This document shows, piece by piece, positions 30,338 through 39,569 of a stretch of DNA of 64,000 bases (the stretch's first letter is position 1; every line of letters starts with the position of its first letter). The DNA lies in assembly GCF_900199215.1 (NCBI RefSeq), contig NZ_FZQA01000004.1, positions 124,001 through 188,000 of the forward strand, written 5' to 3'. Below the pieces are notes generated by a model that was not told the origin of the DNA, did not search any database, and saw only the letters and a program-made list of their open reading frames with translations. Origin of the DNA: Amphiplicatus metriothermophilus. GTDB lineage: Bacteria; Pseudomonadota; Alphaproteobacteria; Caulobacterales; Parvularculaceae. The position numbers and the translations under genes were made by a program.

Positions 30338-31005
30338 ACGGGGTGCTCAAGCGCGTTGAGGCCGGGGCTCGAGGCGAACATCCAGCCCGAAAAGATGCGG
30401 TCCGGATCGGCCGCGGTCGCCTCGGGCGAGAGCGGGCCGGCCTCGCCGTCGCGCAGGGCGGGCGCGCCTGTTTCATCAGTACGCGGATCATTTATGGCGA
30501 CGTTTTCTTCTTTCGCAGGCGCGGCCGCGGACGGGGCGCGCGCCGTCTCCGTTTCGGCGCCGTCGCTCTCCGCCTGCGACGCGCGCGCGCGCGACCGGCC
30601 GCGATCGAAGACCTCCAGAAAAGCCGTCGTCTCGGGAAACTCCTCCGGCGGGCGCTTGTCGCAATAGCGCGGCAGGATTTCGAGCGAGCCGAATTTCGCG
30701 ACCGTCTCGATCGGAATCTCGATGTCGGTGAAGCGCGCCGTGATCTTGTCGAGCGCGCGCACGGTGACCGAGACGGGCGCGCGCGCCTGTTCGGCCTCGC
30801 CGGCGGCGAAGGAATCGCCCGGCGCGCGCGAGAGCGCCTCGAGCTCGTCGACGGGCTCGGCCTCGTCCGCCGGCGCCTGTTGCGCCGCAGCCGGCGAGAG
30901 CGCCGCGGCCGCGATCAGCAGGCCGACGCATGACGCCGCCCGAGGGATCGCAGACACCATGCGTCCTGCGCGCCTTACGCGCTCAATTCCCAGTCGGCGG
31001 TTCAT
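30271..31005 (-). CDS. DUF2155 domain periplasmic protein
   Basis: Conserved alphaproteobacterial exported protein of unknown role, 244 residues. It has a signal peptide (hydrophobic part AASCVGLLIAAAALSPAAA, cleavage around residue 41), the DUF2155 core split into VSVTVRALDKITARFTDIE...YCDKRPPEEFPETTAFLEVF and a C-terminal FSGWMFASSPGLNALEHPVYDVWVIDC. Between them lies an unusual acidic Ala/Glu-rich insert of about 60 residues. Two cysteines (YCDK and VIDC) could pair. ATG 31005 has GGGAGG upstream. Encoded after mlaD and NDUFA12, the order typical of the class. Confidence 0.85.
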   Translation of the reverse strand: MNRRLGIERVRRAGRMVSAIPRAASCVGLLIAAAALSPAAAQQAPADEAEPVDELEALSRAPGDSFAAGEAEQARAPVSVTVRALDKITARFTDIEIPIETVAKFGSLEILPRYCDKRPPEEFPETTAFLEVFDRGRSRARASQAESDGAETETARAPSAAAPAKEENVAINDPRTDETGAPALRDGEAGPLSPEATAADPDRIFSGWMFASSPGLNALEHPVYDVWVIDCETVAAESRDEPAR

Positions 31006-31031
31006 ACGCGCCTCCCTGTCGCGCTGCGACC

Positions 31032-31523
31032 TCAAAGCCCGTCCGCAGACGGTTCCGATTTCTCCGCCTCGCCGGAACCCGCATTGGCCGTGAAAGCCTG
31101 CACGGCGAGCCCGAGCAGGTCGACCGAACCCTGCGTGAGCGCGATGCGCTCGCCCGGAGCGAGCATCACGTCCGAAGCGCCCGGCTCGATCGACACATAG
31201 GCGCCGCCCAGAAGCCCGTCGGAGACGATCTTGGCGACCGAATCCTCCGGGATCGGAACGCCGGCCGCCACCGCCAGGTCGAGCTTCGCCTCATAGGTGT
31301 CGAGATCGAGCGAATGGCCGGCGACAGAACCCACCTTCACGCCGGCTATGCGCACTTCCGAGCCGATGGCGATGCCGTCGACCCGGCCGAACACCGCCTC
31401 GATCCTGTAGGCCCCGCGGGACATTTCCTCGCCGCTCGCCTGATAGGCGTAGAAAAGAAAGATCGCCGCCACCGCGATGACGATCACGCCGACGACGGTC
31501 TCGAAGATTCCTGCGCGGCTCAT
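31032..31523 (-). CDS. mlaD: MlaD-family lipid-transport protein
   Basis: Periplasmic substrate-binding part of the Mla phospholipid transport system that keeps the outer membrane asymmetric. It has 163 residues: one N-terminal membrane anchor (VVGVIVIAVAAIFLFYAY), then one MCE domain with the characteristic GSEVRIAGVKVGSV and VSDGLLGGAYVSIEPG. The C-terminal tail holds the short helix thought to line the hexamer pore. The other mla genes are not in this window; the position beside NDUFA12 and DUF2155 is normal for alphaproteobacteria. Confidence 0.92.
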   Translation of the reverse strand: MSRAGIFETVVGVIVIAVAAIFLFYAYQASGEEMSRGAYRIEAVFGRVDGIAIGSEVRIAGVKVGSVAGHSLDLDTYEAKLDLAVAAGVPIPEDSVAKIVSDGLLGGAYVSIEPGASDVMLAPGERIALTQGSVDLLGLAVQAFTANAGSGEAEKSEPSADGL

Positions 31524-31535
31524 TCCTCGTTCTCC

Positions 31536-31931
31536 CTACGCCGCATCCGGCGTCCAGGCCTCGTAGTCCTTTTTCACTTCCTTGCCGCCGCGCGCCAGGC
31601 TTCCCGGCGGATGATAGGCGAGCGGCGTGCCGGTCATGTTCGGCACATGGTCTTTCTCGAAGCGCTTGCGCGGCAACGGCGCGACGGTCGGCGGCTCCTC
31701 ATAGGTGTGATGCAGCCAGCCGTGCCAGTCCGGCGGCACGCGCGAGGCTTCCGCCACGCCGTGATAGACGACCCAGCGCCGCTTGCGCCCGTCCGGGCCG
31801 CTCGGCGCGCGCTCCTCGAAATAGCGGTTGCCCTGCTCGTCGGTCCCGACTAGGCGCGCGCCGCGCCGCCACAGCGTGAAGGACGTGCCGATGGTGGAAT
31901 CGTTCCACCAGGTGAAAATCTTGGACAGCAT
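31536..31931 (-). CDS. NADH:ubiquinone oxidoreductase accessory subunit NDUFA12
   Basis: Accessory subunit of complex I shared by alphaproteobacteria and mitochondria (NDUFA12/B17.2 family), 131 residues. Signature features: [33 protein letters not shown] at the N-terminus (abridged: STIGTS, GNRYFE), [18 protein letters not shown] and the C-terminal YEAWTPDAA. It lacks any cofactor motif; it stabilises the peripheral arm. The gene starts at ATG 31931, divergent from nrdJ; a much longer open frame upstream is antisense to nrdJ. Only the Nuo A-F subunits are elsewhere in this window. Confidence 0.94.
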   Translation of the reverse strand: MLSKIFTWWNDSTIGTSFTLWRRGARLVGTDEQGNRYFEERAPSGPDGRKRRWVVYHGVAEASRVPPDWHGWLHHTYEEPPTVAPLPRKRFEKDHVPNMTGTPLAYHPPGSLARGGKEVKKDYEAWTPDAA

Positions 31932-32156
31932 CGCATGGTCACCGGAATCGCTGCAACAATGGGCGGAAACAAGGCGCCCGCCCGGCGCGGCGCGAATATG
32001 GCGCCCGCCGCGGGCGAGGTCCATAGACGCCCCGCCGGCCTGCGCGGAAATGGCCGATGGCCGGGCGTTCCGACTCGCCCGACCCTTCGTCCCAACACGT
32101 TGAGATCGCCGGCGCGCCCTCCTACAATATCGGCCGCCGCCCATATCGGAACGCCC
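31932..32156. promoter_or_regulatory. Divergent control region between NDUFA12 and nrdJ
   Basis: A 225-base gap between two divergent starts must hold both promoters. I see no cobalamin riboswitch (no B12 box) and no clear pair of NrdR boxes ahead of nrdJ. An AT-richer patch, TACAATATCGG, lies about 35 bases before the nrdJ start and could be part of its promoter. Confidence 0.35.
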
Positions 32157-35100
32157 ATGCGAATCGAACGCCGCTACGTGCAAACGCCCGGCGCGCCTTA
32201 CGGCGCGGTCCCCTTCCGCCGCGCCGACAGCGTGATTCGCGCGATCGACGGGCGCGTCGTCTCCGAGGCGCGCGACGTCGAGGTCCCGGCCGCCTGGAGC
32301 CAGACGGCGGTCGACATCCTCGTTCACAAATATCTGCGCAAGTCGGGCGTGCCGGCGGCCACGCGGAAGGTGCGCGAAAAAGGCGTGCCGGACTTCCTGC
32401 AGCGCTCCATGCCGGACGTGGCGGGGCTGGCCAAGCTGCCGCCGGAGGCGCGCTACGGCGGCGAGACCAGCGCCCGGCAGGTCTTCGACCGGCTCGCCGG
32501 CGCGTGGGGCTATTGGGGCTGGAAGGGCGGCTATTTCCGCGACGCGGAGGAAGCCCAGGCCTTCGTCGACGAGATGCGCTACATGCTCGCCGCGCAGATC
32601 GGCGCGCCCAATAGCCCGCAATGGTTCAATACGGGCCTGCACTGGGCCTACGGCATCGAGGGCGACGGACAGGGCCATTACTACGTCGATCACGCCACCG
32701 GCGCGCTTTCGCCCTCCGACAGCGCCTATGAGCGCCCGCAGCCGCACGCCTGCTTCATCCAGTCGGTCGAGGACAGCCTCGTCGGCGAGAACGGGATCAT
32801 GGATCTGTGGAAGCGCGAGGCGCTGCTGTTCAAATACGGCTCCGGCTCGGGGACCAATTTCTCGGCCCTGCGCGGCGAGAACGAGCCCCTGTCGGGCGGG
32901 GGCAAGAGCTCGGGCCTGCTGAGCTTCCTCAAGGTCGGCGACGCGGCGGCCGGCGCGGTCAAGTCCGGCGGCACGACGCGGCGCGCGGCGAAGATGGTGA
33001 TCGTCGACGTTGACCATCCCGACATCGAGGCCTTCGTGCGCTGGAAGGCGCGCGAGGAGCAGAAGGTCGCCGCCCTCGTCGCCGGCTCGCGGGCGATGGC
33101 GAAGCATCTGCCGCGGGTGCTCGCCGCCTGCTGGCCGCCCGAAGCGCCGGAGGGGCTGGCCGACGCCGCCCGGTTCGATCCGAAGAAGAACCCGGCGCTC
33201 AAGGCCGCGGCGAAGGCCGCGCGCGCGGCGTTCATTCCGGACGCCGTCATCAAGCGGACCATCGACTTCGCCCGCCAGGGCTGCCGGTCGATCTCGGTCG
33301 ACGCCTACGATCTCGACTGGGATTCGGAGGCCTATCGCACCGTCGCCGGACAGAACGCCAACAACTCCGTGCGGGTGACCGACGCGTTCCTGCGGGCGGT
33401 CGCCGAAGACGGGGAATGGACCCTGACGCGCCGCTATGACGGCGCGCCGCACAAGACATTGCCCGCGCGCGCGCTGTGGGACGCGATCTGCGAGACGGCG
33501 TGGGCCTGCGCCGATCCCGGCGTGCAGTTCCACGACACCATCAACGCCTGGCACACCTGTCCGGCGGGCGGGGAGATCCGCGCGTCCAATCCGTGCTCGG
33601 AATACATGTTCCTCGACGACACGGCGTGCAACCTCGCCTCGCTCAACCTGATGAAGTTCAGGACCGGGGACGGTTTCGACGTCGAAGCCTTCGAGCACGC
33701 CTGCCGGCTGTGGACCATCGTGCTCGAAATCTCGGTGATGATGGCGCAGTACCCGTCCGCGACCATCGCCCAGCGATCCTACGACTACCGCACGCTCGGC
33801 CTCGGCTTCGCCAATCTCGGCGGGCTTCTGATGGCCTCGGGCGTGGCCTATGACAGCGACGAGGGGCGCGCCGCCGCCGCCGGAATCGCGTCGCTGATGA
33901 CCGGCGCGGCTTATCGCGCCTCGGCCGAGATGGCCGCCGCCCTCGGCCCCTTCCCCAAGTTCAAGGAGAATCGCGACGCGATGCTCCGCGTGCTGCGCAA
34001 TCACCGCGCGGCGGCGAAGGGCGGCCCGTTCGAGGCGCTCAACGTCGAGCCCGTGCGCTTCGACGCGGCGAAGTGCCCGTGGCCGGCGCTCGCCGCGCGC
34101 GCGCAGACGGTCTGGGACGAAGCCTATGAGCTCGGCGCGATCTCGGGCTTGCGCAACGCCCAGGTTTCCGTCGTAGCCCCGACCGGCACGATCGGCCTCG
34201 TCATGGACTGCGACACCACCGGGATCGAGCCCGACTACGCGCTCGTTAAGTTCAAGAAGCTCGCCGGCGGCGGCGATCTCAAGATCATCAACCGCGCCGT
34301 GCCGGCCGCGCTCGAGAGTCTCGGCTACGCGCCCGAGGAGATCGACGCGATCGTCAACTACGCGGTCGGCCGCGGCGCGCTCGATGGCGGGCCGATCGGC
34401 TACGAAGACCTGCGCCGGGAAGGATTCGACGACAGGCGCATCGAGGCGCTGAAAGACCGCCTCAAGACCGCGTTCGACATCTCCTTCGCCTTCGCGCCGG
34501 CCGCGCTGGGGGAGGATTTCTGCCGCAACGCTCTGGGCTTTTCCGACGCGCAGATGAGCCAGTCCGGCTACATGGTCCTGCGCGATCTCGGCTTCTCCGA
34601 CGAAGAGATTCACATGGCGAATCTCTGGTGCTGCGGCGCGATGACGGTCGAAGGCGCGCCGCATCTGAAGCCCGAGCACCTGCCTGTCTTCGACTGCGCG
34701 AGCCCCTGCGGGCGGATCGGCGAGCGCGCGCTGAGCGTCGACGCGCATCTCAAGATGATGGCCGCCTGCCAGCCCTTCATTTCTGGCGCGATCTCGAAGA
34801 CGGTGAATCTGCCTGCGCGCGCGACCATCGAAGACTGCGCGCGCGCCTATATGTTCGCCTGGCGGCTGGGGCTCAAGGCGATCGCGCTCTATCGCGACGG
34901 CTCGAAGCTGTCGCAGCCGCTGGCGAGCGCGCTGCTGCCCGAGAACGCCGACGAGGAGGAGGAAGAAGCCCTCGCCGAGACGCTCGCCGCCGCCCCGCTC
35001 GCCAAGCGCTCCAAGATCGTCGCCGAACGCATCGTCGAGCGCATCATCGAGCGCCAGCCGGGCCGCCGTCGCCTGCCCGACCGGCGCAAGGGCTACATCC

Positions 35101-35864
35101 AGAAAGCCATCGTCGGCGGCCACAAGGTGTATCTCCACACCGGCGAATTCGACGACGGCGAGCTGGGCGAGATCTTCATCGACATGCACAAGGAAGGCGC
35201 CGCCTTCCGCAGCCTGATGAACAACTTCGCGATCGCGGTCTCGCTCGGCCTGCAATACGGCGTGCCGCTCGAGGAGTTCGTCGACGCCTATGTGTTCACC
35301 CGCTTCGAGCCGTCGGGACCGGTCAAGGGCAACGACCAGATCAAACACGCGACCTCGATTCTCGACTACATCTTCCGCGAGCTCGCGATCTCCTATCTCG
35401 GGCGCACGGACCTGGCCCATGTCGACCCGCATGAATCCGCTGTCGACGCCATCGGCAAGGGCGTGAGCAGCGAAAAGGCGCAGGCCGAAGCGGCGCGGCT
35501 CATTTCCAAGGGCTTCTCGCGCTCGACCGTGAGCGACAATCTCGTCGTGCTGCGCGGCGGCGAGTTCGACCGGATGCGCCAGGACGCAGACGCGGAGGCC
35601 GAAAGCGCGGCCGAAGCGCGGCCCGAAGAGGCCCGCGCCGAAGCCCCGCCGGAGATCGAAGCGCAGATCGCCAAGCTCGCCGAGGCGGTGAACCAGAAGG
35701 CTCCGCCCGGCAGCCTCGCCTCGCCCGGCCCGCGCCCGCGCGAGCAGGCCCGCATCAAAGGCTATGAAGGCGACGCCTGCCCGGAATGCGGCCAGTTCAC
35801 CCTGGTGCGCAACGGCGCCTGTCTGCGCTGCGATTCCTGCGGCGCCTCGACGGGCTGCTCCTGA
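32157..35864 (+). CDS. nrdJ: Vitamin B12-dependent ribonucleoside-diphosphate reductase
   Basis: Class II ribonucleotide reductase that makes deoxynucleotides with adenosylcobalamin, in any oxygen condition. The 1235 residues contain [15 protein letters not shown] (active-site cysteine strand), [25 protein letters not shown], the finger loop with [21 protein letters not shown] (second cysteine plus the Asn/Glu pair), and [29 protein letters not shown]. The C-terminus ends in CPECGQ...[14 protein letters not shown] (a zinc-like domain and redox cysteines). The start at 32157 fits MRIERRYVQ of the family. Single-gene unit. Confidence 0.96.
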   Translation: MRIERRYVQTPGAPYGAVPFRRADSVIRAIDGRVVSEARDVEVPAAWSQTAVDILVHKYLRKSGVPAATRKVREKGVPDFLQRSMPDVAGLAKLPPEARYGGETSARQVFDRLAGAWGYWGWKGGYFRDAEEAQAFVDEMRYMLAAQIGAPNSPQWFNTGLHWAYGIEGDGQGHYYVDHATGALSPSDSAYERPQPHACFIQSVEDSLVGENGIMDLWKREALLFKYGSGSGTNFSALRGENEPLSGGGKSSGLLSFLKVGDAAAGAVKSGGTTRRAAKMVIVDVDHPDIEAFVRWKAREEQKVAALVAGSRAMAKHLPRVLAACWPPEAPEGLADAARFDPKKNPALKAAAKAARAAFIPDAVIKRTIDFARQGCRSISVDAYDLDWDSEAYRTVAGQNANNSVRVTDAFLRAVAEDGEWTLTRRYDGAPHKTLPARALWDAICETAWACADPGVQFHDTINAWHTCPAGGEIRASNPCSEYMFLDDTACNLASLNLMKFRTGDGFDVEAFEHACRLWTIVLEISVMMAQYPSATIAQRSYDYRTLGLGFANLGGLLMASGVAYDSDEGRAAAAGIASLMTGAAYRASAEMAAALGPFPKFKENRDAMLRVLRNHRAAAKGGPFEALNVEPVRFDAAKCPWPALAARAQTVWDEAYELGAISGLRNAQVSVVAPTGTIGLVMDCDTTGIEPDYALVKFKKLAGGGDLKIINRAVPAALESLGYAPEEIDAIVNYAVGRGALDGGPIGYEDLRREGFDDRRIEALKDRLKTAFDISFAFAPAALGEDFCRNALGFSDAQMSQSGYMVLRDLGFSDEEIHMANLWCCGAMTVEGAPHLKPEHLPVFDCASPCGRIGERALSVDAHLKMMAACQPFISGAISKTVNLPARATIEDCARAYMFAWRLGLKAIALYRDGSKLSQPLASALLPENADEEEEEALAETLAAAPLAKRSKIVAERIVERIIERQPGRRRLPDRRKGYIQKAIVGGHKVYLHTGEFDDGELGEIFIDMHKEGAAFRSLMNNFAIAVSLGLQYGVPLEEFVDAYVFTRFEPSGPVKGNDQIKHATSILDYIFRELAISYLGRTDLAHVDPHESAVDAIGKGVSSEKAQAEAARLISKGFSRSTVSDNLVVLRGGEFDRMRQDADAEAESAAEARPEEARAEAPPEIEAQIAKLAEAVNQKAPPGSLASPGPRPREQARIKGYEGDACPECGQFTLVRNGACLRCDSCGASTGCS

Positions 35865-35886
35865 CCGATTTTTAATCCTCCAACTC

Positions 35887-35910
35887 CCCGGAATTTCGAA
35901 AGATTCCGGG
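35887..35910 (+). terminator. Hairpin after nrdJ
   Basis: An 8-base perfect stem (CCCGGAAT with ATTCCGGG) with an 8-base loop begins 23 bases after the nrdJ stop. There is no U-tract after it, so termination or transcript-end protection is only likely, not certain. Confidence 0.4.
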
Positions 35911-35997
35911 CCGGCGAGCGTTTGCGCGCGCAAATCGCGCGCCCTCCTTAAGGCATCCTTGACCTCTCGCGCGCATGATGAGCGAGTGGTTAACGAG

Positions 35998-36016
35998 CCT
36001 CCTTCCCGGAAGGAGG
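35998..36016 (+). promoter_or_regulatory. Hairpin that pairs the ribosome-binding site of the pentapeptide gene
   Basis: CCTCCTT (35998-36004) can pair base for base with AAGGAGG (36010-36016), leaving a 5-base loop. The right arm is the Shine-Dalgarno sequence of the next gene, whose ATG is at 36024. The stem would hide it from ribosomes until opened. Confidence 0.5.
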
Positions 36017-36023
36017 GGCCGAC

Positions 36024-36872
36024 ATGATTCGCATCGTCGCGCTCATCATCCTGTTCATGGCGATGATTTTCGCCGTGATCGCGAGCGTCGCCGGAACGAA
36101 GAGCTCCGGCGGGAAGAACCCCGTCAACGAGTTCCTGCACGGCCTGACGCGCAGCCTCGACAAGGCCGACCGCATGGCGCCCGACCTGTCGGGCGCGTTC
36201 GAAAAGGTCGAATTGCCCCTGCCGAAGATCGTCGGCGCCAGGGTCGATCCGGCGGGCCAGGCCTGGCGCGCGCAGGACTTCGCCGGCCAGGATCTCGGCG
36301 GCCAGAGTCATGCGGGCGCGTCCTTCGCGGGCGCGCTGCTGCGGGAGACGATTTTCACCAACGCGCTGCTCGACCGGGCGAGCTTCGAAGGAGCCGAGGC
36401 GGAGCGCGCGATCCTGCGCAAGGCCCGGCTCGCCGGCGCCCGGCTCGACGCGTCGGCCCTCGCGGGGGCGGACTTTTCCGACGCCGACCTCGAAGGGGCT
36501 ACGCTTCGCGCCGCCGGGCTCGCCGGCGCGATCTTCGCCCGCGCGGATCTCACCAAAGCGAGCCTTTCGGGCGCGCGCGCCGAGGGCGCCGACTTCTCGG
36601 GCGTCTATGCGACCGGCGCGAAAATGACCGGCGCGCGGCTGAAACAGGCGACCTTCACCGGCGCCGAACTGAAAGGCGCCCGTTTCGCGCGCGCCGACCT
36701 CGCCGGCGCGACGTTCGCCGGCGCCAAGCTCGACGGCGCCGATTTTTCCGGCGCGTCGATCCGCGGCGCGGACCTTTCCGCCGCGCTGGGCCTGACGACG
36801 GCGCAGCTGGCCGGCGCCTGCGCGGACGAGCGCACCCGCCTGCCCGACGGCGTCGAAGCCCCTCGCTGCTGA
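36024..36872 (+). CDS. Membrane-anchored pentapeptide-repeat protein
   Basis: A 282-residue protein with an N-terminal membrane segment (IVALIILFMAMIFAVIASVAG), a linker, then at least 28 tandem pentapeptides of the A(D/N)LXX kind between about residues 85 and 260 (for example GADFSDADLEGATL, GADFSGVYATGAKM, GADFSGASIRGADL). Such repeats form a right-handed four-sided beta helix. The C-terminus after LGLTTAQLAGA is typical of the family. The anchor points the helix to the periplasm or the cytoplasm (not decidable). Function unknown. The start codon lies just after a hairpin that covers its Shine-Dalgarno sequence. Confidence 0.88.
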   Translation: MIRIVALIILFMAMIFAVIASVAGTKSSGGKNPVNEFLHGLTRSLDKADRMAPDLSGAFEKVELPLPKIVGARVDPAGQAWRAQDFAGQDLGGQSHAGASFAGALLRETIFTNALLDRASFEGAEAERAILRKARLAGARLDASALAGADFSDADLEGATLRAAGLAGAIFARADLTKASLSGARAEGADFSGVYATGAKMTGARLKQATFTGAELKGARFARADLAGATFAGAKLDGADFSGASIRGADLSAALGLTTAQLAGACADERTRLPDGVEAPRC

Positions 36873-36904
36873 AAGCCCCCCGGACGAAGCCGGCCGCATG
36901 GGAT

Positions 36905-37771
36905 TTACGGGATCCGGCGGCCGTCGTCTTTGCGCATGAAGTCGAGGCGCGTCGGATCGAGCGCCTGCATCGCGGCGAGCGCGAGCGGGGCGAGATCGGC
37001 GCCGAACGCGCCCGGCGCCGGACGCTTCGCGGCGAGAGCGGCGTGCGCCGTACGGGCGCGCGACGGCTCGGGCTCGGCGGCGGCCGTCACTGCGAGCTCG
37101 CGCACCGAAGGCCCGTCGCGCAGGGCGGCGGGCGGCGGCTTCGCGGCCGTTCGGGACGCGTTCATCGAGCGCTCGATAGAGGCCAGCACCTCGCGCACGG
37201 TCCGCGCCCGGCCCGCCTCGTCGAAGAACACCGGCCGGTTGGCCGCCGCCGCCTTGGGCAGCAGCTCGGCCGCTTTGTCTTCGGGCCGGGCCGCGAGCAA
37301 CTTCGCCGCCCCCCCGAGGCCCAGAAAATGCGCCGCATAGACTTCCGTCGCGCCGGCCGGGCGGCCGAGACGGCGCTCGAGCGCGAGTCGGTTTTCCTCG
37401 GCGAGCTCGCCGGCGAGCGCGGCGGCCTTCGCCGGATCGAAGCGCAGGTCGAGAATCGCCTTGCGCCGGGCGGGATCCGCCACCGTCAGCCGGCCGTTCG
37501 GCGCTTCGACGATCTCGCCGGCCGCAGCCTCAAGCCCGTGCCGGGGGCCGTATTTCTTCACGGCCGCAAGCCAGGTCTGCTCGATGAACTGAAAGAGGCC
37601 GGCCGCGGAAGAGGCGCGCGCCGTCGCTCGCGGGTCGAGCGCGCTTTCCCGGCGGGCCATGTTGTAGAGAAGCTCGAAGCCCGCCCCGGTCGCCTCGCTC
37701 GCGCTCCTGAGCGCGGCGGCGACGGCGGACGAGCCGCCCGCGGCGAAAGCGGAGATGGGATCGGCGGTCAT
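36905..37771 (-). CDS. Lytic transglycosylase SLT domain protein
   Basis: Probable peptidoglycan-cleaving enzyme, 288 residues. The SLT fold begins near residue 28: FELLYNMARRESALDPRATARASSAAGLFQFIEQTW, where the Glu of ARRESALDP is the predicted acid catalyst and SSAAGLFQFI the substrate-binding strand (cited here in short pieces). EVYAAHFLGLGGAAKLL near residue 140 matches the family's third motif. No signal peptide is visible, so it may be exported by another route or act in lysis or with the flagellum. ATG 37771 opens the domain. It ends 32 bases from the convergent pentapeptide gene. Confidence 0.82.
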   Translation of the reverse strand: MTADPISAFAAGGSSAVAAALRSASEATGAGFELLYNMARRESALDPRATARASSAAGLFQFIEQTWLAAVKKYGPRHGLEAAAGEIVEAPNGRLTVADPARRKAILDLRFDPAKAAALAGELAEENRLALERRLGRPAGATEVYAAHFLGLGGAAKLLAARPEDKAAELLPKAAAANRPVFFDEAGRARTVREVLASIERSMNASRTAAKPPPAALRDGPSVRELAVTAAAEPEPSRARTAHAALAAKRPAPGAFGADLAPLALAAMQALDPTRLDFMRKDDGRRIP

Positions 37772-37823
37772 GATCGATAAAATTCCTTCGTCCTGATAAT
37801 CGTCCGTTAAGGTCAACAATTCG

Positions 37824-38969
37824 CTAAACGCCGAAGCGCGCCGCGCCGAAGGCCGCAAGCTCGGGCGCGGCGCGCCGGCGCAGCAGCCAGTCAGCCAGAA
37901 TCCCGGCCGTCGCCGGCGCCAGCAGCACCCCGTTGCGATAGTGGCCGAGCGCGTAAACGAGGCCCGGCGGGCCGGCGGGCGCCGGGCCCAGAACCGGCGC
38001 GCCGTCCGGCGTGCCGGGACGGGCGCCCGCCCAGCGCTCGGTTTCGGACAGGGCCGCCGTCATGGGCGCGACCCGGCCGGCGGCGGCGCGCAATCGATCG
38101 ATTCCGGCCGCCGTCGGCTCGAGGCTCGCGTCATGGGGGATCTCCGTCGCGCCGACGACGAGCCGCCCGTCCGACTTGGGGCAGAGATAGGCGCCCGGCG
38201 CGCGGATCACCCGCCGGACGCGCCCTTCAGGCTCGGCCAGGGCGAGCGCCTCGCCTTTCACGGGAAAGACCGGCGGGCGCGCCGGGCCGGCGTCGATCGC
38301 CGACGCGGCGGCCCCGGCGGCGAGCACGACGGCGCCGGCCTCGACCGCCCCGCCGTCCCTGAGCCGCACGACGAGGTTCGCGCCCGCCGGCTCGATCGCG
38401 GCCGCCTCGCCGGCGAGGAAGGTCCCGCCGCGGCGGACGACGGCCTCGCGCAGCGCGGCCAGCAGCCGCCGGGCGTCCACCTGGCCGTCCGCCGGGGCGT
38501 GCAGCGCGGCGAGGACGTATTCGGAAAGGGCCGGCTCGAGGGCGCGCGCCTCAGCGCCGGAGAGAAGCTCGACCGAGGCGCCGCGCGCGCGCAGCGCCTC
38601 GGCGGCGCCGGCGAGCGCGCGGGCCTCGGTCTCGTCGAAGGCGACGCCCAGAATGCCGAACGGGCGATAGTCGATGCGCGCGCCGCTTTCTTCCTCGAGG
38701 GCCGGCGCGAAGTCCCGCCAGGCCGCCAGACTCTGCGCGCTGAAGGCGTAAAGCGCCTCGCCGAGCGCGCCGGCGCCGCGCTCGAAGGACGGCGCGAGCA
38801 TGCCCGCCGAGGCGGCGCTCGCCGAAGGCTTTCCGGCGTCGACGACGAGCGGCGCGGCGCCTTCGCGCGCCAGGCGCCAGGCGATCGCGAGGCCGATCAC
38901 CCCGCCCCCGACGATTGCGACGTCACGCCCGCTCACCGGCCCGCCTTTCCTTTCCGTTCCGTCTTTCAT
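37824..38969 (-). CDS. thiO: Glycine oxidase ThiO
   Basis: FAD enzyme that oxidises glycine to iminoglycine for thiazole synthesis by ThiG, 381 residues. The FAD loop VAIVGGGVIGLAIAWRLA is at about 17-34, ASAASAGMLAPSFE follows as in the family, and the C-terminal GHYRNGVLLAPATAGILADWLL binds flavin and carries the conserved Arg. An alternative would be another D-amino-acid dehydrogenase; the GHYRNGVLLAP block favours ThiO. It is not beside thiSG, which lie near 26-27 kb. A holin-like gene is 48 bases upstream on the same strand. Confidence 0.87.
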   Translation of the reverse strand: MKDGTERKGGPVSGRDVAIVGGGVIGLAIAWRLAREGAAPLVVDAGKPSASAASAGMLAPSFERGAGALGEALYAFSAQSLAAWRDFAPALEEESGARIDYRPFGILGVAFDETEARALAGAAEALRARGASVELLSGAEARALEPALSEYVLAALHAPADGQVDARRLLAALREAVVRRGGTFLAGEAAAIEPAGANLVVRLRDGGAVEAGAVVLAAGAAASAIDAGPARPPVFPVKGEALALAEPEGRVRRVIRAPGAYLCPKSDGRLVVGATEIPHDASLEPTAAGIDRLRAAAGRVAPMTAALSETERWAGARPGTPDGAPVLGPAPAGPPGLVYALGHYRNGVLLAPATAGILADWLLRRRAAPELAAFGAARFGV

Positions 38970-39017
38970 GCGTTTCCCGCCCTTGTCGCAGGCCGGCGCG
39001 CGCGCGCAAAGGCGCGC

Positions 39018-39569
39018 TCACGCCGCACCGTCCGGCGAGCGCTCCCGGGAGAGCAGCCGCGTCTTCTCCTTCGAGCCCGCCGAGGAGCCGAAATAATAGT
39101 TCACCACCGCCGCGGTCATGGTGGCGAGCGCGCCGAGCATGATCGAAAACTCGGTCTCCGCGCCCGGCGGCAGGCGCTGCGCGATCATCGCGGCGAGCAC
39201 GATGAAAAATCCGCCGATGATGAGCCCGCCCAGCGCCGCCGGCGCGCGGTCGCGCATGGCGCGTTCGCGGGCGCGCGCATCGGCGCGGTCGTCTGCGGCG
39301 ATGCGCGCTTCCTCGACGGCGGCCGTCCGCAGCGCGGCGCGAAACTCAAGCTCGGCGCGGCGCAGCGCCGCGCGCTGCTCGGGCGAGGCGCGCTGCAGCG
39401 CCTTTTCGATGTCCGCTTCGCCCGCGTCCTTCTCGCCGAACAGGGCTTTGGCGATGGTCTCGACCGCCGCGCCGGCGAGCGGGCCGCCGAGCGCGCGCGC
39501 AAGCTCCGGCGCGGCGCCGGCGACGGCGCGTTTTAGGCGCCCGCGCGCTTTTTTCTTCTCTTCAGACAT
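39018..39569 (-). CDS. Holin of the gene-transfer-agent (3TM holin) type
   Basis: A 183-residue protein matching the pattern of PF11351, the three-membrane-segment holin named for its role in release of gene transfer agents in Rhodobacter. It has a basic start (MSEEKKKARGRLKRA), a weak segment at LARALGGPLAGAAVETIAKALFG, a long charged helical region with RRAELEFRAALR and DDRADARARERAMRDR, then hydrophobic segments LGGLIIGGFFIVLAAMIAQ and ALATMTAAVVNYYFGSSAGSKEK. It would make holes that release a muramidase. No GTA structural genes are nearby. ATG 39569 has GGAG upstream. Confidence 0.72.
   Translation of the reverse strand: MSEEKKKARGRLKRAVAGAAPELARALGGPLAGAAVETIAKALFGEKDAGEADIEKALQRASPEQRAALRRAELEFRAALRTAAVEEARIAADDRADARARERAMRDRAPAALGGLIIGGFFIVLAAMIAQRLPPGAETEFSIMLGALATMTAAVVNYYFGSSAGSKEKTRLLSRERSPDGAA

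Noticed and set aside
31932-32156. Cobalamin riboswitch controlling nrdJ
   Set aside because: No B12 box or matching long-range pairing was seen.
31932-36899. Very long minus-strand open frame upstream of the NDUFA12 gene
   Set aside because: It is antisense to nrdJ and the pentapeptide gene; only 31536-31931 is coding.
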